NCBI RefSeq assembly: GCF_905373215.1
Contig: NZ_CAJPRT010000004.1
Coordinates: 77,019-141,018 of the forward strand
DNA: 64,000 bases
Source of the DNA: an uncultured Campylobacter sp.
GTDB lineage: Bacteria; Campylobacterota; Campylobacteria; Campylobacterales; Campylobacteraceae
Reading direction: 5' to 3'
The stretch's first letter is position 1. Each line of letters starts with the position of its first letter. The notes below the pieces were generated by a model, which was not told where the DNA came from, did no database searches, and saw nothing but the letters and a program-made list of their open reading frames with translations. This document shows, piece after piece, positions 33,255 through 41,957 of this stretch. The position numbers were made by a program, and so were the translations under genes.

Positions 33255-35231
33255 TTACAGCTTCCTAAGCTTTGCGATCTCATCGCGCAGCGCTGCAGCC
33301 TTTTCAAACTCCAGCGCCGCCGCGGCATCGAGCATCTGCTTGCGAAGCTCCTTTACGATCTTGGCGCGCTCGGCGGCGGGCATCTTCTCTAAATTGGCAC
33401 CCTTTCTTAAAATTTCGGTGCCGTCCTCGATCTTTAGGCTCTCTTCGATATTGCGGCTCGCAGAATGCGGGGTTATGCCGTGAGCGCGGTTGTATTCATC
33501 TTGAAATTTACGGCGTTTTTGGGTGATGTCGATCGCCTCTTGCATCGAAGCGGTGATCTTTTTGCAAAACATCACGACCTGCCCGTTCACGTTTCGCGCG
33601 GCTCGCCCCATCGTCTGAATAAGGCTCGTGCGCGAGCGCAAAAAGCCCTCCTTATCGGCATCCATGATCGCGATAAGGCTTACTTCGGGCAGATCGAGCC
33701 CCTCGCGGAGCAAATTTATACCGATTAGCATATCGTATTCGCCGCTGCGTAGGTCGCGGATGAGCTCGTTGCGCTCGATCGCATCGATGTCCGAGTGCAT
33801 ATATTTGACCTTAAGGCCTAGCTCCAGATAGTATTTGCTCAGCTCCTCCGCCATCTTTTTGGTTAGCACGGTCACTAAAATCCGCTCGCCGCGCGCGATG
33901 ACCTCCTTTGCCATATCGTGTAAAATTTCAACCTGGTTGTCGCTGTCTTTTAAGATAATCTGCGGATCGAGTAGTCCCGTCGGGCGCAGTATCTGCTCAT
34001 ATACGGCTCCGCGGCTAAGATCCAGCTCGTAATCATTAGGTGTTGCGGAGACAAATAGGAATTTAGCTTTTTTTTTGATAAACTCATCAAACATCAGCGG
34101 GCGGTTATCAAGTGCTGATGGCAGGCGGAAGCCGTATTCTACGAGCGTTTCTTTACGGCTGCGATCTCCTGCGAACATCCCGCGAAACTGCGGCAAGCTC
34201 ACGTGGCTTTCATCGACGATGACGAGATAGTCCTTGCCTTTGCTCTCGTAGTAATCAAAGAGCGAATATGGCGTCTCGCCAGGTTTTTGACCGGTCAGAT
34301 AGCGCGCGTAGTTTTCGATCCCCTTACACATCCCCGTAGCGCCCAGCATCTCAAGGTCAAACTCCACTCGCCCTTTCAGCCGCTGCGCCTCTACGAGCTT
34401 GCCCGCGTCCTCGAAAAATTTCAACCTCTGCTCAAGCTCCTCTTCGATCCCTTTGATTGTTGATTTCAGGCGCTGCTCGCCCACAATGAACTGGCTCGTC
34501 GGGTAGAGAATAAATTTTTTGACGCTCTGCGTCTTTTTGTTTTCGAGCACGTCCAGATGATACATCGCCTCTATCTCGTCGCCGAAAAACTCGACCCTAA
34601 ACGCCTCATCGTTAAAATACGCGGGGTAGATGTCGATCACGTCGCCGTTTACGCGAAAATTCCCGCGATCAAAAAAATCGTCGTTGCGTTTGTAACCCAT
34701 ATCGACGAGCTTGCGAAGCAAAAATTTAGTGCTAAATTTTGATCCGATCTCAAAAAACAGCACCATGCCTTTGTATTCGGCGGGATCGCCCAGACCGTAG
34801 TTTGCCGAAACCGACGCTACGGTGATGACGTCATCAAAGCTCAGCAAACTCGCCGTGGCACTTAGTCGCAAGCGCTCGAGCTCTTGGTTTACGTCGCTGT
34901 CCTTTTCTATGAAAAGATCCTGCCTTGGGATGTAAGCCTCGGGCTGATAGTAATCGTAATAGCTGATGAAATACTCGACGTGGTTTTGCGGGAAAAAGCC
35001 TTTAAATTCGCTATAAAGCTGCGCCGCGAGAGATTTATTATGCGTCATTACGAGCGCAGGAATTCCGAGGCGCTTGATGATATTTGCCATGGTAAAAGTT
35101 TTGCCCGAGCCGGTAACTCCGAGAAGAGTTTGGTATTTGTTGCCGCTTTGAAAGCCCGTGACGATGCCTTCGATCGCTTTTTCTTGATCCTCGCTTGGAG
35201 AGAATTTGCTCTCGATTTTAAAATTTTGCAA
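33255..35231 (-). CDS. uvrB: Excinuclease ABC subunit B
   Basis: A 658-residue helicase-like subunit of nucleotide excision repair, which verifies damage and loads UvrC. Seen are Walker A GVTGSGKT, the beta-hairpin region YYDYYQPEAYIP, DEXX-type box VIVDESHV, motif VI region QTMGRAARN, and the C-terminal UVR domain (LRKQMLDAAAALEFEKAAALRDEI). The frame is open to ATG 35273, but the -10 TATAAT at 35283-35278 would start transcription at or past that ATG. TTG 35231, preceded by AAAAAAGGAAAAATT, is therefore the likelier start and gives the normal family length. Confidence 0.96.
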   Translation of the reverse strand: MQNFKIESKFSPSEDQEKAIEGIVTGFQSGNKYQTLLGVTGSGKTFTMANIIKRLGIPALVMTHNKSLAAQLYSEFKGFFPQNHVEYFISYYDYYQPEAYIPRQDLFIEKDSDVNQELERLRLSATASLLSFDDVITVASVSANYGLGDPAEYKGMVLFFEIGSKFSTKFLLRKLVDMGYKRNDDFFDRGNFRVNGDVIDIYPAYFNDEAFRVEFFGDEIEAMYHLDVLENKKTQSVKKFILYPTSQFIVGEQRLKSTIKGIEEELEQRLKFFEDAGKLVEAQRLKGRVEFDLEMLGATGMCKGIENYARYLTGQKPGETPYSLFDYYESKGKDYLVIVDESHVSLPQFRGMFAGDRSRKETLVEYGFRLPSALDNRPLMFDEFIKKKAKFLFVSATPNDYELDLSRGAVYEQILRPTGLLDPQIILKDSDNQVEILHDMAKEVIARGERILVTVLTKKMAEELSKYYLELGLKVKYMHSDIDAIERNELIRDLRSGEYDMLIGINLLREGLDLPEVSLIAIMDADKEGFLRSRTSLIQTMGRAARNVNGQVVMFCKKITASMQEAIDITQKRRKFQDEYNRAHGITPHSASRNIEESLKIEDGTEILRKGANLEKMPAAERAKIVKELRKQMLDAAAALEFEKAAALRDEIAKLRKL

Positions 35232-35277
35232 AATTTTTCCTTTTTTAAAGCCAAAATTGGGTAATATTTTCATTTAA

Positions 35278-35283
35278 ATTATA
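35278..35283 (-). promoter_or_regulatory. -10 promoter of uvrB
   Basis: TATAAT on the minus strand, 47 bases before the preferred TTG start and only five before the more distal ATG. The divergent small-gene operon starts at 35301, so the two promoters must overlap. Confidence 0.55.
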
Positions 35284-35300
35284 TCAGAAAAGGCGAAATA

Positions 35301-35561
35301 ATGGAATCAATCTTTGACGAAGAGAAAAAGGTCGAGGGCTTAAGCAATAAAGTAGCTGAGCTGATTAGGCGATACACCGAGGCTAGAGACGAAAACGAAA
35401 AGCTACGTACCGAGCTGGCGACGATTAAGGCGCAAAACGAGGCTTTGGGGATGCAGCTCGGCACGCTTGAAAACGATCTGGCATATCGCAAGATGAGCGA
35501 TGAGGATCTAAGCAAGCAGATCGACGATATTTTGGCGGGCGATAATTTAGGCGAGAAATGA
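35301..35561 (+). CDS. Small coiled-coil protein
   Basis: An 86-residue acidic protein that is almost wholly a predicted coiled coil (VEGLSNKVAELIRRYTEA, then ENEKLRTELATIKAQNEAL). Size and heptads recall ZapB/ZapA-type division factors, but there is no decisive motif. It is divergent from uvrB and overlaps the next gene by 4 bases. I recall the same three-gene set after uvrB in C. jejuni (Cj0681-Cj0683). Function unknown. Confidence 0.75.
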   Translation: MESIFDEEKKVEGLSNKVAELIRRYTEARDENEKLRTELATIKAQNEALGMQLGTLENDLAYRKMSDEDLSKQIDDILAGDNLGEK

Positions 35562-35794
35562 AAGAAATTTCGGTTCAGCTGACGAGTAAGTCTTTGACGA
35601 AAAAATACGCGATAAGCCTGGATGATGACTTTGCAAAGGTCTTCGGCAGGGACTGGCGGATTTTAACTCGTGGCAGCGATCATCTGGATGCGGGCGAACT
35701 ACTTGAAGCCTATATCCAAAAAAGCTATGAAAATTTCATGCTTAATAAAAAAATAGATGCCTTAGTAAAGGACATCGACGAAGGAGTAAAATGA
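35558..35794 (+). CDS. Small conserved hypothetical protein
   Basis: A 78-residue soluble protein: an N-terminal strand pair (ISVQLTSKSLTKKYAISL), a short DDDFAKVFGRDW segment and a C-terminal helix (ELLEAYIQKSYENFML). It overlaps both neighbours by 4 bases, so all three small genes are translationally coupled. The family is not recognised; it is probably an epsilonproteobacterial orphan. Confidence 0.75.
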   Translation: MKEISVQLTSKSLTKKYAISLDDDFAKVFGRDWRILTRGSDHLDAGELLEAYIQKSYENFMLNKKIDALVKDIDEGVK

Positions 35795-36258
35795 TGAAAA
35801 TGAGAAAAGGTGCGGCAGTAGGCGGCGGCGTAAGCGGGATAATATTTTTAGCGATCATAATTTTCGTGATAGTAAAGATCGTGATGCCCAAGCTTACCGG
35901 CGCTAAGGATGAGGTTTTAGTAAAAGCTTACGCAGTCGAGCTTGAAGGTGTATTTAAAGATATACAACGCGACTACTTAAATCAAGGAAATTTTCGCGAG
36001 CTAAAGAGCATGACAGGCTCCAGACAGTTTAGTGATAGCGATCTAGAAAAAACCGTCACTTTAAATCAATCCTTTGATTACGGAGTAGGACCGAAACTCA
36101 AAAACGATATGATCTTTTGCGCGACGATCACCTTGCGTCAAGATAGCGATGGATATTTTTTCGAGACCTCGAATATCAACCGCAATAGGGAGCGCTGCGA
36201 AGCATTTCATAAAGATACGACTTATATGAAGCTAAATGGCTTTAGGATAGGCAAATAA
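35791..36258 (+). CDS. Bitopic membrane-anchored periplasmic protein
   Basis: A 155-residue protein with one N-terminal membrane helix (GIIFLAIIIFVIVKIVMP, about residues 16-33) and a ~120-residue periplasmic domain containing two Cys (MIFCATITL and RERCEAF) that could form a disulfide. The layout, a short basic N-terminus then a long hydrophobic helix then a small domain, is somewhat pilin-like, but no prepilin cleavage Gly-Phe/Glu5 signature is clear. It is the last gene of the coupled trio. AAGGAGTAAA is its ribosome site. Confidence 0.7.
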   Translation: MMKMRKGAAVGGGVSGIIFLAIIIFVIVKIVMPKLTGAKDEVLVKAYAVELEGVFKDIQRDYLNQGNFRELKSMTGSRQFSDSDLEKTVTLNQSFDYGVGPKLKNDMIFCATITLRQDSDGYFFETSNINRNRERCEAFHKDTTYMKLNGFRIGK

Positions 36259-36739
36259 TTTTTAAAATTTAATCGCGCGACTGCTATGGATTCGTAAAGC
36301 ATCCGTGCAGCATAAGCGCGATAGTACTAGTGAAGTGCGATAAGCCGTATCTCAGCTCGCACCTCGTGCCAAAAACATGTTAAGATTTCAAAAAATTCCA
36401 TCTTTATAAACATTTTTTCTAAAATTTATGCTTTTAAATCGATATTTTTGCATTTGTATTGACAGCTTATCGGCTAAATTTTAATCATATTTTAGTTTGC
36501 AATTCATATCGGTCATGATTCATGCTATTGCGGTTAAATTTATGAAATGTGTGCTTTGAAGCTATGCCCCTCGCGTGACGGCGATGTGAGCTGGGATTTA
36601 CGAAAAGCGCCTTATAAAACAAGCGTATTAAGGCAAAATATCAAGAGTATCTTAAATTTATGAAATTTGCACCCCGAAAACGCGCGAAATTTTATCGATG
36701 CGGGTTTAGGCGTGAGTTTTAAAAGTCTTTTATAGAATT
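36259..36739. other. Intergenic, no gene recognised
   Basis: 480 bases, more AT-rich than neighbouring intergenic DNA, between convergent genes. No hairpin with a T-run and no RNA gene was seen. Confidence 0.45.
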
Positions 36740-37447
36740 TTATTGCCGATTCTCAACCGCCGATTTGATCCAACTACGCAAATAATCTAGCTGCTGCGGT
36801 GTATGGAACCAATGCTCACCGTTTTTCATAACGCTTAAGTCGCAGTCGAACTTCTGCGCAAAATTTTTGACGATGTAAAGAGGCGTCATATCGTCGTTTT
36901 CTGCGCATAGAATCCCGCTCGGCGTTTCCCACTTAGTGATCGGATTATTCAAAACAAAACTCCAATATTCCCAAAAAAGCGGTTGCCCGGCAGGGGTCAA
37001 AATCATCCGCTCTTGCTTCAATCGCTCTTCGCTAACGCCAGCCCTACGCATAATATTCGAAATAACGTATTTCATATCAAGTATCGGCGAGAGGAAGAGG
37101 CAGTCGCTAAGCTTTTCGTCGCGGAAGCTTTGCAGGCCGAGCCATGCCCCTAGGCTAACGGCAAACAGCGCGACCTCGTCCCAGCGCTTCTTTGCATACG
37201 ATAAAATTTCACGAAATTTCAAAATAGCGCGCTGTGGATCGCAAGAAGCGGGCTCGTGCCGCCTCTGTCCGTGCCCGGGCAGGTCAAAGCTAATAACCTG
37301 CCGACCTTGCTTACAAACGACGGAAGCCAAAAGCTCCGCATCCTCCTTGCTTCCGCATTGCCCGTGAGCGTAGATATAAACCTTTTTCGAGCGGTTCCCC
37401 CAAACGGCGGCGGGAACGCCACGTATCTCAATCGCGCTCTTTTGCAT
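36740..37447 (-). CDS. Alpha/beta hydrolase
   Basis: A 235-residue single-domain hydrolase, probably cytosolic. An oxyanion-side motif YAHGQCGS and FDLPGHGQ are followed by the nucleophile elbow AVSLGAWLG (Ser with Gly at +2; the -2 Gly is replaced by Ala). A later Asp (ENDDMTP) and the C-terminal His (GEHWFH) complete a plausible triad. The substrate is not readable. The gene is flanked by AAATTT-rich spacers and has no operon partner. Confidence 0.82.
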   Translation of the reverse strand: MQKSAIEIRGVPAAVWGNRSKKVYIYAHGQCGSKEDAELLASVVCKQGRQVISFDLPGHGQRRHEPASCDPQRAILKFREILSYAKKRWDEVALFAVSLGAWLGLQSFRDEKLSDCLFLSPILDMKYVISNIMRRAGVSEERLKQERMILTPAGQPLFWEYWSFVLNNPITKWETPSGILCAENDDMTPLYIVKNFAQKFDCDLSVMKNGEHWFHTPQQLDYLRSWIKSAVENRQ

Positions 37448-37952
37448 TTTTCGTTCCTTTAATTTTTTGCGTCGATACCCGCATTTGCAGCAATGTTACA
37501 AGCAAAACCATAAATATTGCCAAAATTTAATAGCACGCCCTGCTAGACTGCCTGCAATTAGCGATAAATTTTAAAATTTTACGCGCGAGCTGCGCCTGCC
37601 GCTTTGTTTTAAAATTTAGCCGCACGAAATTTCAGGCGGCATGATTTTGATTCTTGCAGCGCAATTAAATTTTTATGTCGTAGAATTCTGTAGGTTGCGA
37701 AATTTAAAATTTAAGACCACGCAAATTTTATCGCGACTCGTGCAAAATTTTAAAATTTTACGTTTGCTTTATTTGCAGGCTATGCGAGCCGCGAATAAAT
37801 ACTTCTTAAATTTCAGATTCCAAGCGGGCTCACGCCTCAGAAGTTAAAATTTGCGCTAATTCATAAGCCCGCTCAAGATGCGGTTTTTAAAATTTCGGTG
37901 CTTGATAGCGCCCGCAATCGCGCTGTGTTTGCCATGAGCACATCCAAAAAGC
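37448..37952. other. Intergenic, AAATTT-rich, no gene recognised
   Basis: 505 bases with many AAATTTTA words. Short open frames are present but without protein likeness. Confidence 0.45.
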
Positions 37953-38489
37953 TTAAAAGATCAATCCCGCGGCACCGAGCCTGATCCCTAAAGAGATAAC
38001 TATCAAAACCCCGAGCCCCGCAAAAAAGCCCGCCAGCACGTCATCTAGCATCACGCCTAGCCCGCCCTTTACGTCGCGATCCACGCGCCCGATGATCGAG
38101 GGTTTGCGGATGTCAAACGCCCTGAAAAACAGCAGCGCCAAAATCATCGAAAGGATCGATATCCTGCTGCTCTCAAAGCCCGCAATCAGCTCCCGCAGCG
38201 GTAGCGAAAAGATCTCGCCCGCGGGCGCGGCGACGCACATCGCGATCCACATCCCCACGACCTCGTCGATGACGATCTCGCTATTGTCGTGCGAGCAGGT
38301 TCGCTTCTCGTAATCGCTTACGATCTTAAGCGAGACGAAAAAGACGAGACCGGCGCACAAAAACAGCGTCACCTCGCCCGCTAAAATCAAGACCGCCATC
38401 CCCACTATCCAGCCTGCGATGCTGCCCCAGGTGCCGGGCGCGGGCTTTAGTAGCCCCGCGCCGAAAAATGTAACGAAAATTTTATCCAT
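37953..38489 (-). CDS. pgpA: Phosphatidylglycerophosphatase A
   Basis: A 178-residue inner-membrane phosphatase that makes phosphatidylglycerol from its phosphate. The family opening FFGAGLLKPAPGTWGS is followed by helices and the acidic motif IDEVVGMW, then the FRAFDIRKPS and GGLGVMLDDVLAG segments that complete the metal site. Length is normal. Its position beside the sulfurylase-like gene, the HP1021-like regulator and ispDF matches C. jejuni Cj1610-Cj1607c as I recall it. Confidence 0.94.
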   Translation of the reverse strand: MDKIFVTFFGAGLLKPAPGTWGSIAGWIVGMAVLILAGEVTLFLCAGLVFFVSLKIVSDYEKRTCSHDNSEIVIDEVVGMWIAMCVAAPAGEIFSLPLRELIAGFESSRISILSMILALLFFRAFDIRKPSIIGRVDRDVKGGLGVMLDDVLAGFFAGLGVLIVISLGIRLGAAGLIF

Positions 38490-39220
38490 AATTGTCCTTT
38501 TAAATTTTGCTTTTTAAAATTTTACCGCTTATTTTAATTAGAGCATTCGCTCGCGCACGAAAATTTTAAATTCGCTTACGCGCAGAATTTTAAATTTCAT
38601 TCGTGCATGTAGAATTAATTTGCCCACCTACATGAAATTAATTCTACTCGCTCGCCACAAAATTTCGCTCGCTAACGCAGGAATTTTAAAATTCTACTCA
38701 TTTGCGTAAAAATTTTAAAATTTTGCTCGCCTGCGCGGAGTTTTCAAACACGTCCGCAAACGCAAGGCATTTTGCGCGAGCGAACAGTCGTTGCGCTGCA
38801 TCCGAGTTTTGCGCTGTAACTCGCAGCAACCGCAATTTTAAGCTCGCTCGTCGAAAGCTCAAATTTTAGATCTGCCGCACTGCTATACATATCCATCGCG
38901 CCTTAAAATTTTAAATCCGCTTCGCCGCACGATTTTATTGCGTCGTTATAAATTTGCTACGTAGCCGAAGCTTTAAAATTTAAAGCTCGTTTTATTGCGC
39001 TGTTAATACTTTAAAAATTTAGCTTCGTTGTACCGCAAAATTTTACGCCAAATCTGCGTCCGCCGCTCTTTATGCTACAAAATTCCGCGCAGTTTATTCT
39101 TTCCGCACTATGAAATTTTACTTTATGCCTAGTCGCTGTAAATTCTAACGCCGCGAAATTTTACCCTCTGCCTAGCTTCCGCAAATTCCACGTCATTTTT
39201 TTGCGTTGCGCCCTCGAGAG
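38490..39220. other. Intergenic with an inverted repeat, no gene recognised
   Basis: About 730 bases saturated with AAATTT words and short repeats such as 'GCTCGC'. It contains a perfect 13-bp inverted repeat (separate entry). No gene. Confidence 0.5.
38609..38647. repeat. Inverted repeat with 13-bp arms
   Basis: GTAGAATTAATTT at 38609-38621 and AAATTAATTCTAC at 38635-38647, separated by 13 bases. It lies ~120 bases before the pgpA start on the opposite strand; possible operator or cruciform. Confidence 0.6.
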
Positions 39221-41116
39221 CTACGTCTTTAGCGCGCTGGTTTGATACAGCTGCATCAGCTGCTCGTAAAACTCGCTCTCGCCGTGGCTCTGCAAGATCC
39301 CGCTGTTTGGAAAAAGCTCGTCGTAGAGCTTTTGTAGATCCGAAAATCGTGCGGGAAAAAGCTCGCTTAAAATCATCGCCGAGATCTCTTTACGCATAAA
39401 AATCGCAGGCGGCAAGATCCCCGCGCGCAGTAGTGCCTTGAGATTTTGCGCGCGGTAATGCACGTGATGATGGGCGCCGTGAGGGCAGTTTTTGGTGCTT
39501 ACGAGCACCTTGCACTTCTCGCAATAGACGTATTCCGGCATAAGCAAAATCTCGATGTCGCCGCGCTTTTGATATTCGTCCAGCACAGAATGCACGCCGC
39601 CACCTTCGAAAAATAGCTCCATATTTGCGTGATTTTGCCCAAAAATTATTTTGTTTATACCTAAATTTTTTGCGATCGCGCACTGCAGGGCGGGCTTGTC
39701 GTCAAAAATCGCAAGCGAGCCCAGATCGATCATCATGGCGCGTTGCGCGACTAAAAAATTTTGCAGCAAATAGTTTAGCGTTTTTTTACGTAGTTCGTAG
39801 GGCAGGGCATCCGCGCTGCTCGTGCCGGTTAAAAAAATCACCACGAAATCCGCCTTGTCGATCATATGCCTAATCAGCCGCTCATGCACGCGGTGGATCG
39901 GATCAGCGCAGGTAAAAAACGCTGAAATTTTAGGCGCGGCAAGCGAGCTTGCGACTTTTTTTATGCGCGCGATTTGCTCTGCAAGCTCATTTTTTAGCAG
40001 CGTGATGCGCCCCTGCACCGCAGTTTGCTCTGCGTATGCGTTTTGAAACACCGAGCCTACGATCTCGCTTGCGCTTGGAGCATAAACGTCGCTAACGTCT
40101 ATGCGCGCGACAAGCTCGCAAGAGGCGGGATTTTTGGTGAAATTTTCGGTGGAATTTGAAATAAAATTTCCCGCCGAATTTGCTACGGATTTTGCATCTG
40201 TGCTGCAAACGCGATTGAGTGCGGAATTTTCGGCAAAGCTCTGCGCGGAATTTACCGCAGAATTTTCACTAGAGCTTTTCGCCAAATCCAAAGCGGCATT
40301 GTTTTCAGATTTTACATCTGTGCTGCGAGTAAAAGTTTGATCATAGCACGCAGCAAGACTTTCTATATGGTCTAAGCCCTCGCTCGCGGCGTTTATAGTG
40401 CTTTGCGCACTTGCAGTGCGCGCGAAACCTGCGCCGCTTTTCGCAAAACTCTGCTCATTTTGCGCTGCAGCAGAAACTCTATCCTGCAAGTTGCATGATT
40501 CTTTAGCTAGCAAATACGCGCCGCTCTCGCCGCTAAGCGAATTTTTGGTGCGTTCAGCTATGCCGTCCTTGCTAAGATAAAGCTCCAAAATATCGCCCTT
40601 TTTTGCGTCCGCGCAGGAAAAAACGAAATTTATACCGCATACGCTTAGCTTGCTTGGGCGCAGTAGCTCGCAGCTCTTGCCGAAAGCGCCGTTTGCGAGC
40701 AGACTCAAGACGTTTAGGTCGGAGCGCGAGATCACTATCTTGCGGATTTGCGTTGCGCTATTATTTGCGCCTTTGCTCTCGCTTCCGGCTTGCTCTGCCT
40801 TTAAATTCCATGCCGCTCCCTTAGCTCGCGCCTCATCTTTTCTGGCATTACTCGCCTTTGACATTTTTAAATTTCGCATCGTTTTTAAATCGCGCTTTGC
40901 TTTTGAATTTTGTCTTGCTTTTAAATTTTGCTTTGCCTTTAAATTTAGCGTCGCGTCGCTCGAAGCTCTTGTAGCATTTAGAGTTTTTGTGCCATTTGAA
41001 ATTCCTTCGCTTTCAAGCGGTTTTGTTTCGTGCAAATTGTCCGCATCGCACGAAATTTCTGTCTCGCCTGCGATCCGTACCGAACGCGCGCGGCTATTTT
41101 TTTCTTGCGATGCCAT
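39221..41116 (-). CDS. ATP-sulfurylase-like protein expanded by low-complexity repeats
   Basis: A 631-residue protein whose recognisable parts fit ATP sulfurylase: a short PUA-like piece near residues 125-180 (VISRSDLNVLSLLANGAFG) and a catalytic-like domain from ~375 on (PIHRVHERLIRH, FGQNHA, and ALLRAGILPP near the end). The canonical QxRN before HxxH is replaced by FTCAD, so normal sulfate activation is doubtful. Residues 1-124 and ~185-345 are low-complexity: five 18-bp tandem repeats encode Lys/Asn-rich hexapeptides, and a 120-bp direct duplication encodes Ser/Asn/Ala repeats. The C. jejuni counterpart (Cj1609) is about 390 residues as I recall. It overlaps the HP1021-like gene by 23 bases. 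Confidence 0.75.
   Translation of the reverse strand: MASQEKNSRARSVRIAGETEISCDADNLHETKPLESEGISNGTKTLNATRASSDATLNLKAKQNLKARQNSKAKRDLKTMRNLKMSKASNARKDEARAKGAAWNLKAEQAGSESKGANNSATQIRKIVISRSDLNVLSLLANGAFGKSCELLRPSKLSVCGINFVFSCADAKKGDILELYLSKDGIAERTKNSLSGESGAYLLAKESCNLQDRVSAAAQNEQSFAKSGAGFARTASAQSTINAASEGLDHIESLAACYDQTFTRSTDVKSENNAALDLAKSSSENSAVNSAQSFAENSALNRVCSTDAKSVANSAGNFISNSTENFTKNPASCELVARIDVSDVYAPSASEIVGSVFQNAYAEQTAVQGRITLLKNELAEQIARIKKVASSLAAPKISAFFTCADPIHRVHERLIRHMIDKADFVVIFLTGTSSADALPYELRKKTLNYLLQNFLVAQRAMMIDLGSLAIFDDKPALQCAIAKNLGINKIIFGQNHANMELFFEGGGVHSVLDEYQKRGDIEILLMPEYVYCEKCKVLVSTKNCPHGAHHHVHYRAQNLKALLRAGILPPAIFMRKEISAMILSELFPARFSDLQKLYDELFPNSGILQSHGESEFYEQLMQLYQTSALKT
40188..40326 (-). 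repeat. Direct repeat, 19 bases, 120 bases apart, inside the sulfurylase-like gene
   Basis: GATTTTGCATCTGTGCTGC (40188-40206) and GATTTTACATCTGTGCTGC (40308-40326) differ at one base and are exactly 120 bases (40 codons) apart. The protein between shows two related Ser/Asn-rich blocks, STDVKSEN and STDAKSVAN, so a 120-bp segment was duplicated in frame. Confidence 0.7.
40865..40954 (-). repeat. Five tandem 18-bp units inside the sulfurylase-like gene
   Basis: Plus-strand units start at 40865, 40883, 40901, 40919 and 40937, each of the form (T/C)TTTAAATTTTGCTTTGC with a few changes. In the protein they give the hexapeptides NLKAKQ, NLKARQ, NSKAKR, DLKTMR and NLKMSK-like. The unit contains the AAATTT word common in this genome. 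Confidence 0.8.
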
Positions 41117-41957
41117 ATTTTTTCCTTTTCTCCCAAAGCGATTTTCGCGAAATCCCTAAGGCGGCTGCCAGATCAGAGTCGAAATACTCGTCTTGGTGCG
41201 CTACGATCGTGAGCTTTACGTATTCTTCGATGCTTAAAATTTCACTGCGTTCTTTGCTGTTGCCAAGCGTAATTTCGTCGCTAAAGCCCTTTTGTGCGCC
41301 GATGGATCCGGCAATTACACGCATGGATTTGGTTTTGCTTATAAATTTTTCCTTCTGCGCGCCGCTTAGGCTGTCAAAATCTGGTGCGTAAAAAATCTCC
41401 GCGCCGCGTTCTAGCAGTTCAGGGCTTTGCGCGGATAGAATTTTAAGGCGCGATTTTAGCGCAAGCGCGATCTTAAATACCGCCGCAGCCCGCGCTGCCG
41501 CATCGCCGCGCAAAAGAAGCGGAAATTTTATCTGCGCTAAACGTGCGGGTGGTATCTCGCACGAAAGAGAGATCTCTTTAAGCAACGCTTCGTAGGCTTC
41601 ATTTTGCGATTTTAGCGAGCGAAACTGCGCGTAATGCTCGATCTTTTTGATGAGCTCCTCTATCATAAATGGCTTTTGGATATAGTCCGTCGCGCCCGCT
41701 TTTACGGGGTTTAGCACCGTTTCGCTATCGACGTAGGCGACCATCAAAATTATGATCGAGCGCCTAAATTTCTCGATCAGCGGATAAAAGCTCGCGCCGC
41801 TCCAGCTTGTAGAAAGTAACACCGCTTCAAACTCCTCCGCAAGGCTCGCGGCGGCCGCCAAACTCGCCGCGTTAGTGCATTCATGCCCCAGCGCGCCCAG
41901 CTTGTTTGCGATACTTTGAGCAAGATAGCTTTCGCTCTCGATTATTAAAATTTTCAT
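41094..41957 (-). CDS. HP1021/Cj1608-type atypical response regulator
   Basis: A 287-residue regulator. The N-terminal receiver keeps its fold (MKILIIESESYLAQSI, YIQKPF) but the phospho-acceptor Asp is replaced: the strand reads AVLLSTSW, with Ser at about position 49. The C-terminus has a helix-turn-helix (LAAALGISRKSLWEKRKKYG). This matches H. pylori HP1021 and C. jejuni Cj1608, orphan regulators reported to act without phosphorylation in redox-linked transcription and at the replication origin. It overlaps the next gene by 23 bases and ispDF by 4, so expression is coupled. The family call rests on order plus the missing Asp. Confidence 0.85.
   Translation of the reverse strand: MKILIIESESYLAQSIANKLGALGHECTNAASLAAAASLAEEFEAVLLSTSWSGASFYPLIEKFRRSIIILMVAYVDSETVLNPVKAGATDYIQKPFMIEELIKKIEHYAQFRSLKSQNEAYEALLKEISLSCEIPPARLAQIKFPLLLRGDAAARAAAVFKIALALKSRLKILSAQSPELLERGAEIFYAPDFDSLSGAQKEKFISKTKSMRVIAGSIGAQKGFSDEITLGNSKERSEILSIEEYVKLTIVAHQDEYFDSDLAAALGISRKSLWEKRKKYGIARKK

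Noticed and set aside
32496..33526. Open frames of 60-95 codons around 32.5-33.5 kb
   Set aside because: Mutually overlapping on both strands or antisense to uvrB; no recognisable product.
40101..41391. Long open frames antisense to the sulfurylase-like and regulator genes
   Set aside because: Mirror images of the low-complexity repeats on the coding strand; Phe/Leu/Ala-rich nonsense products.
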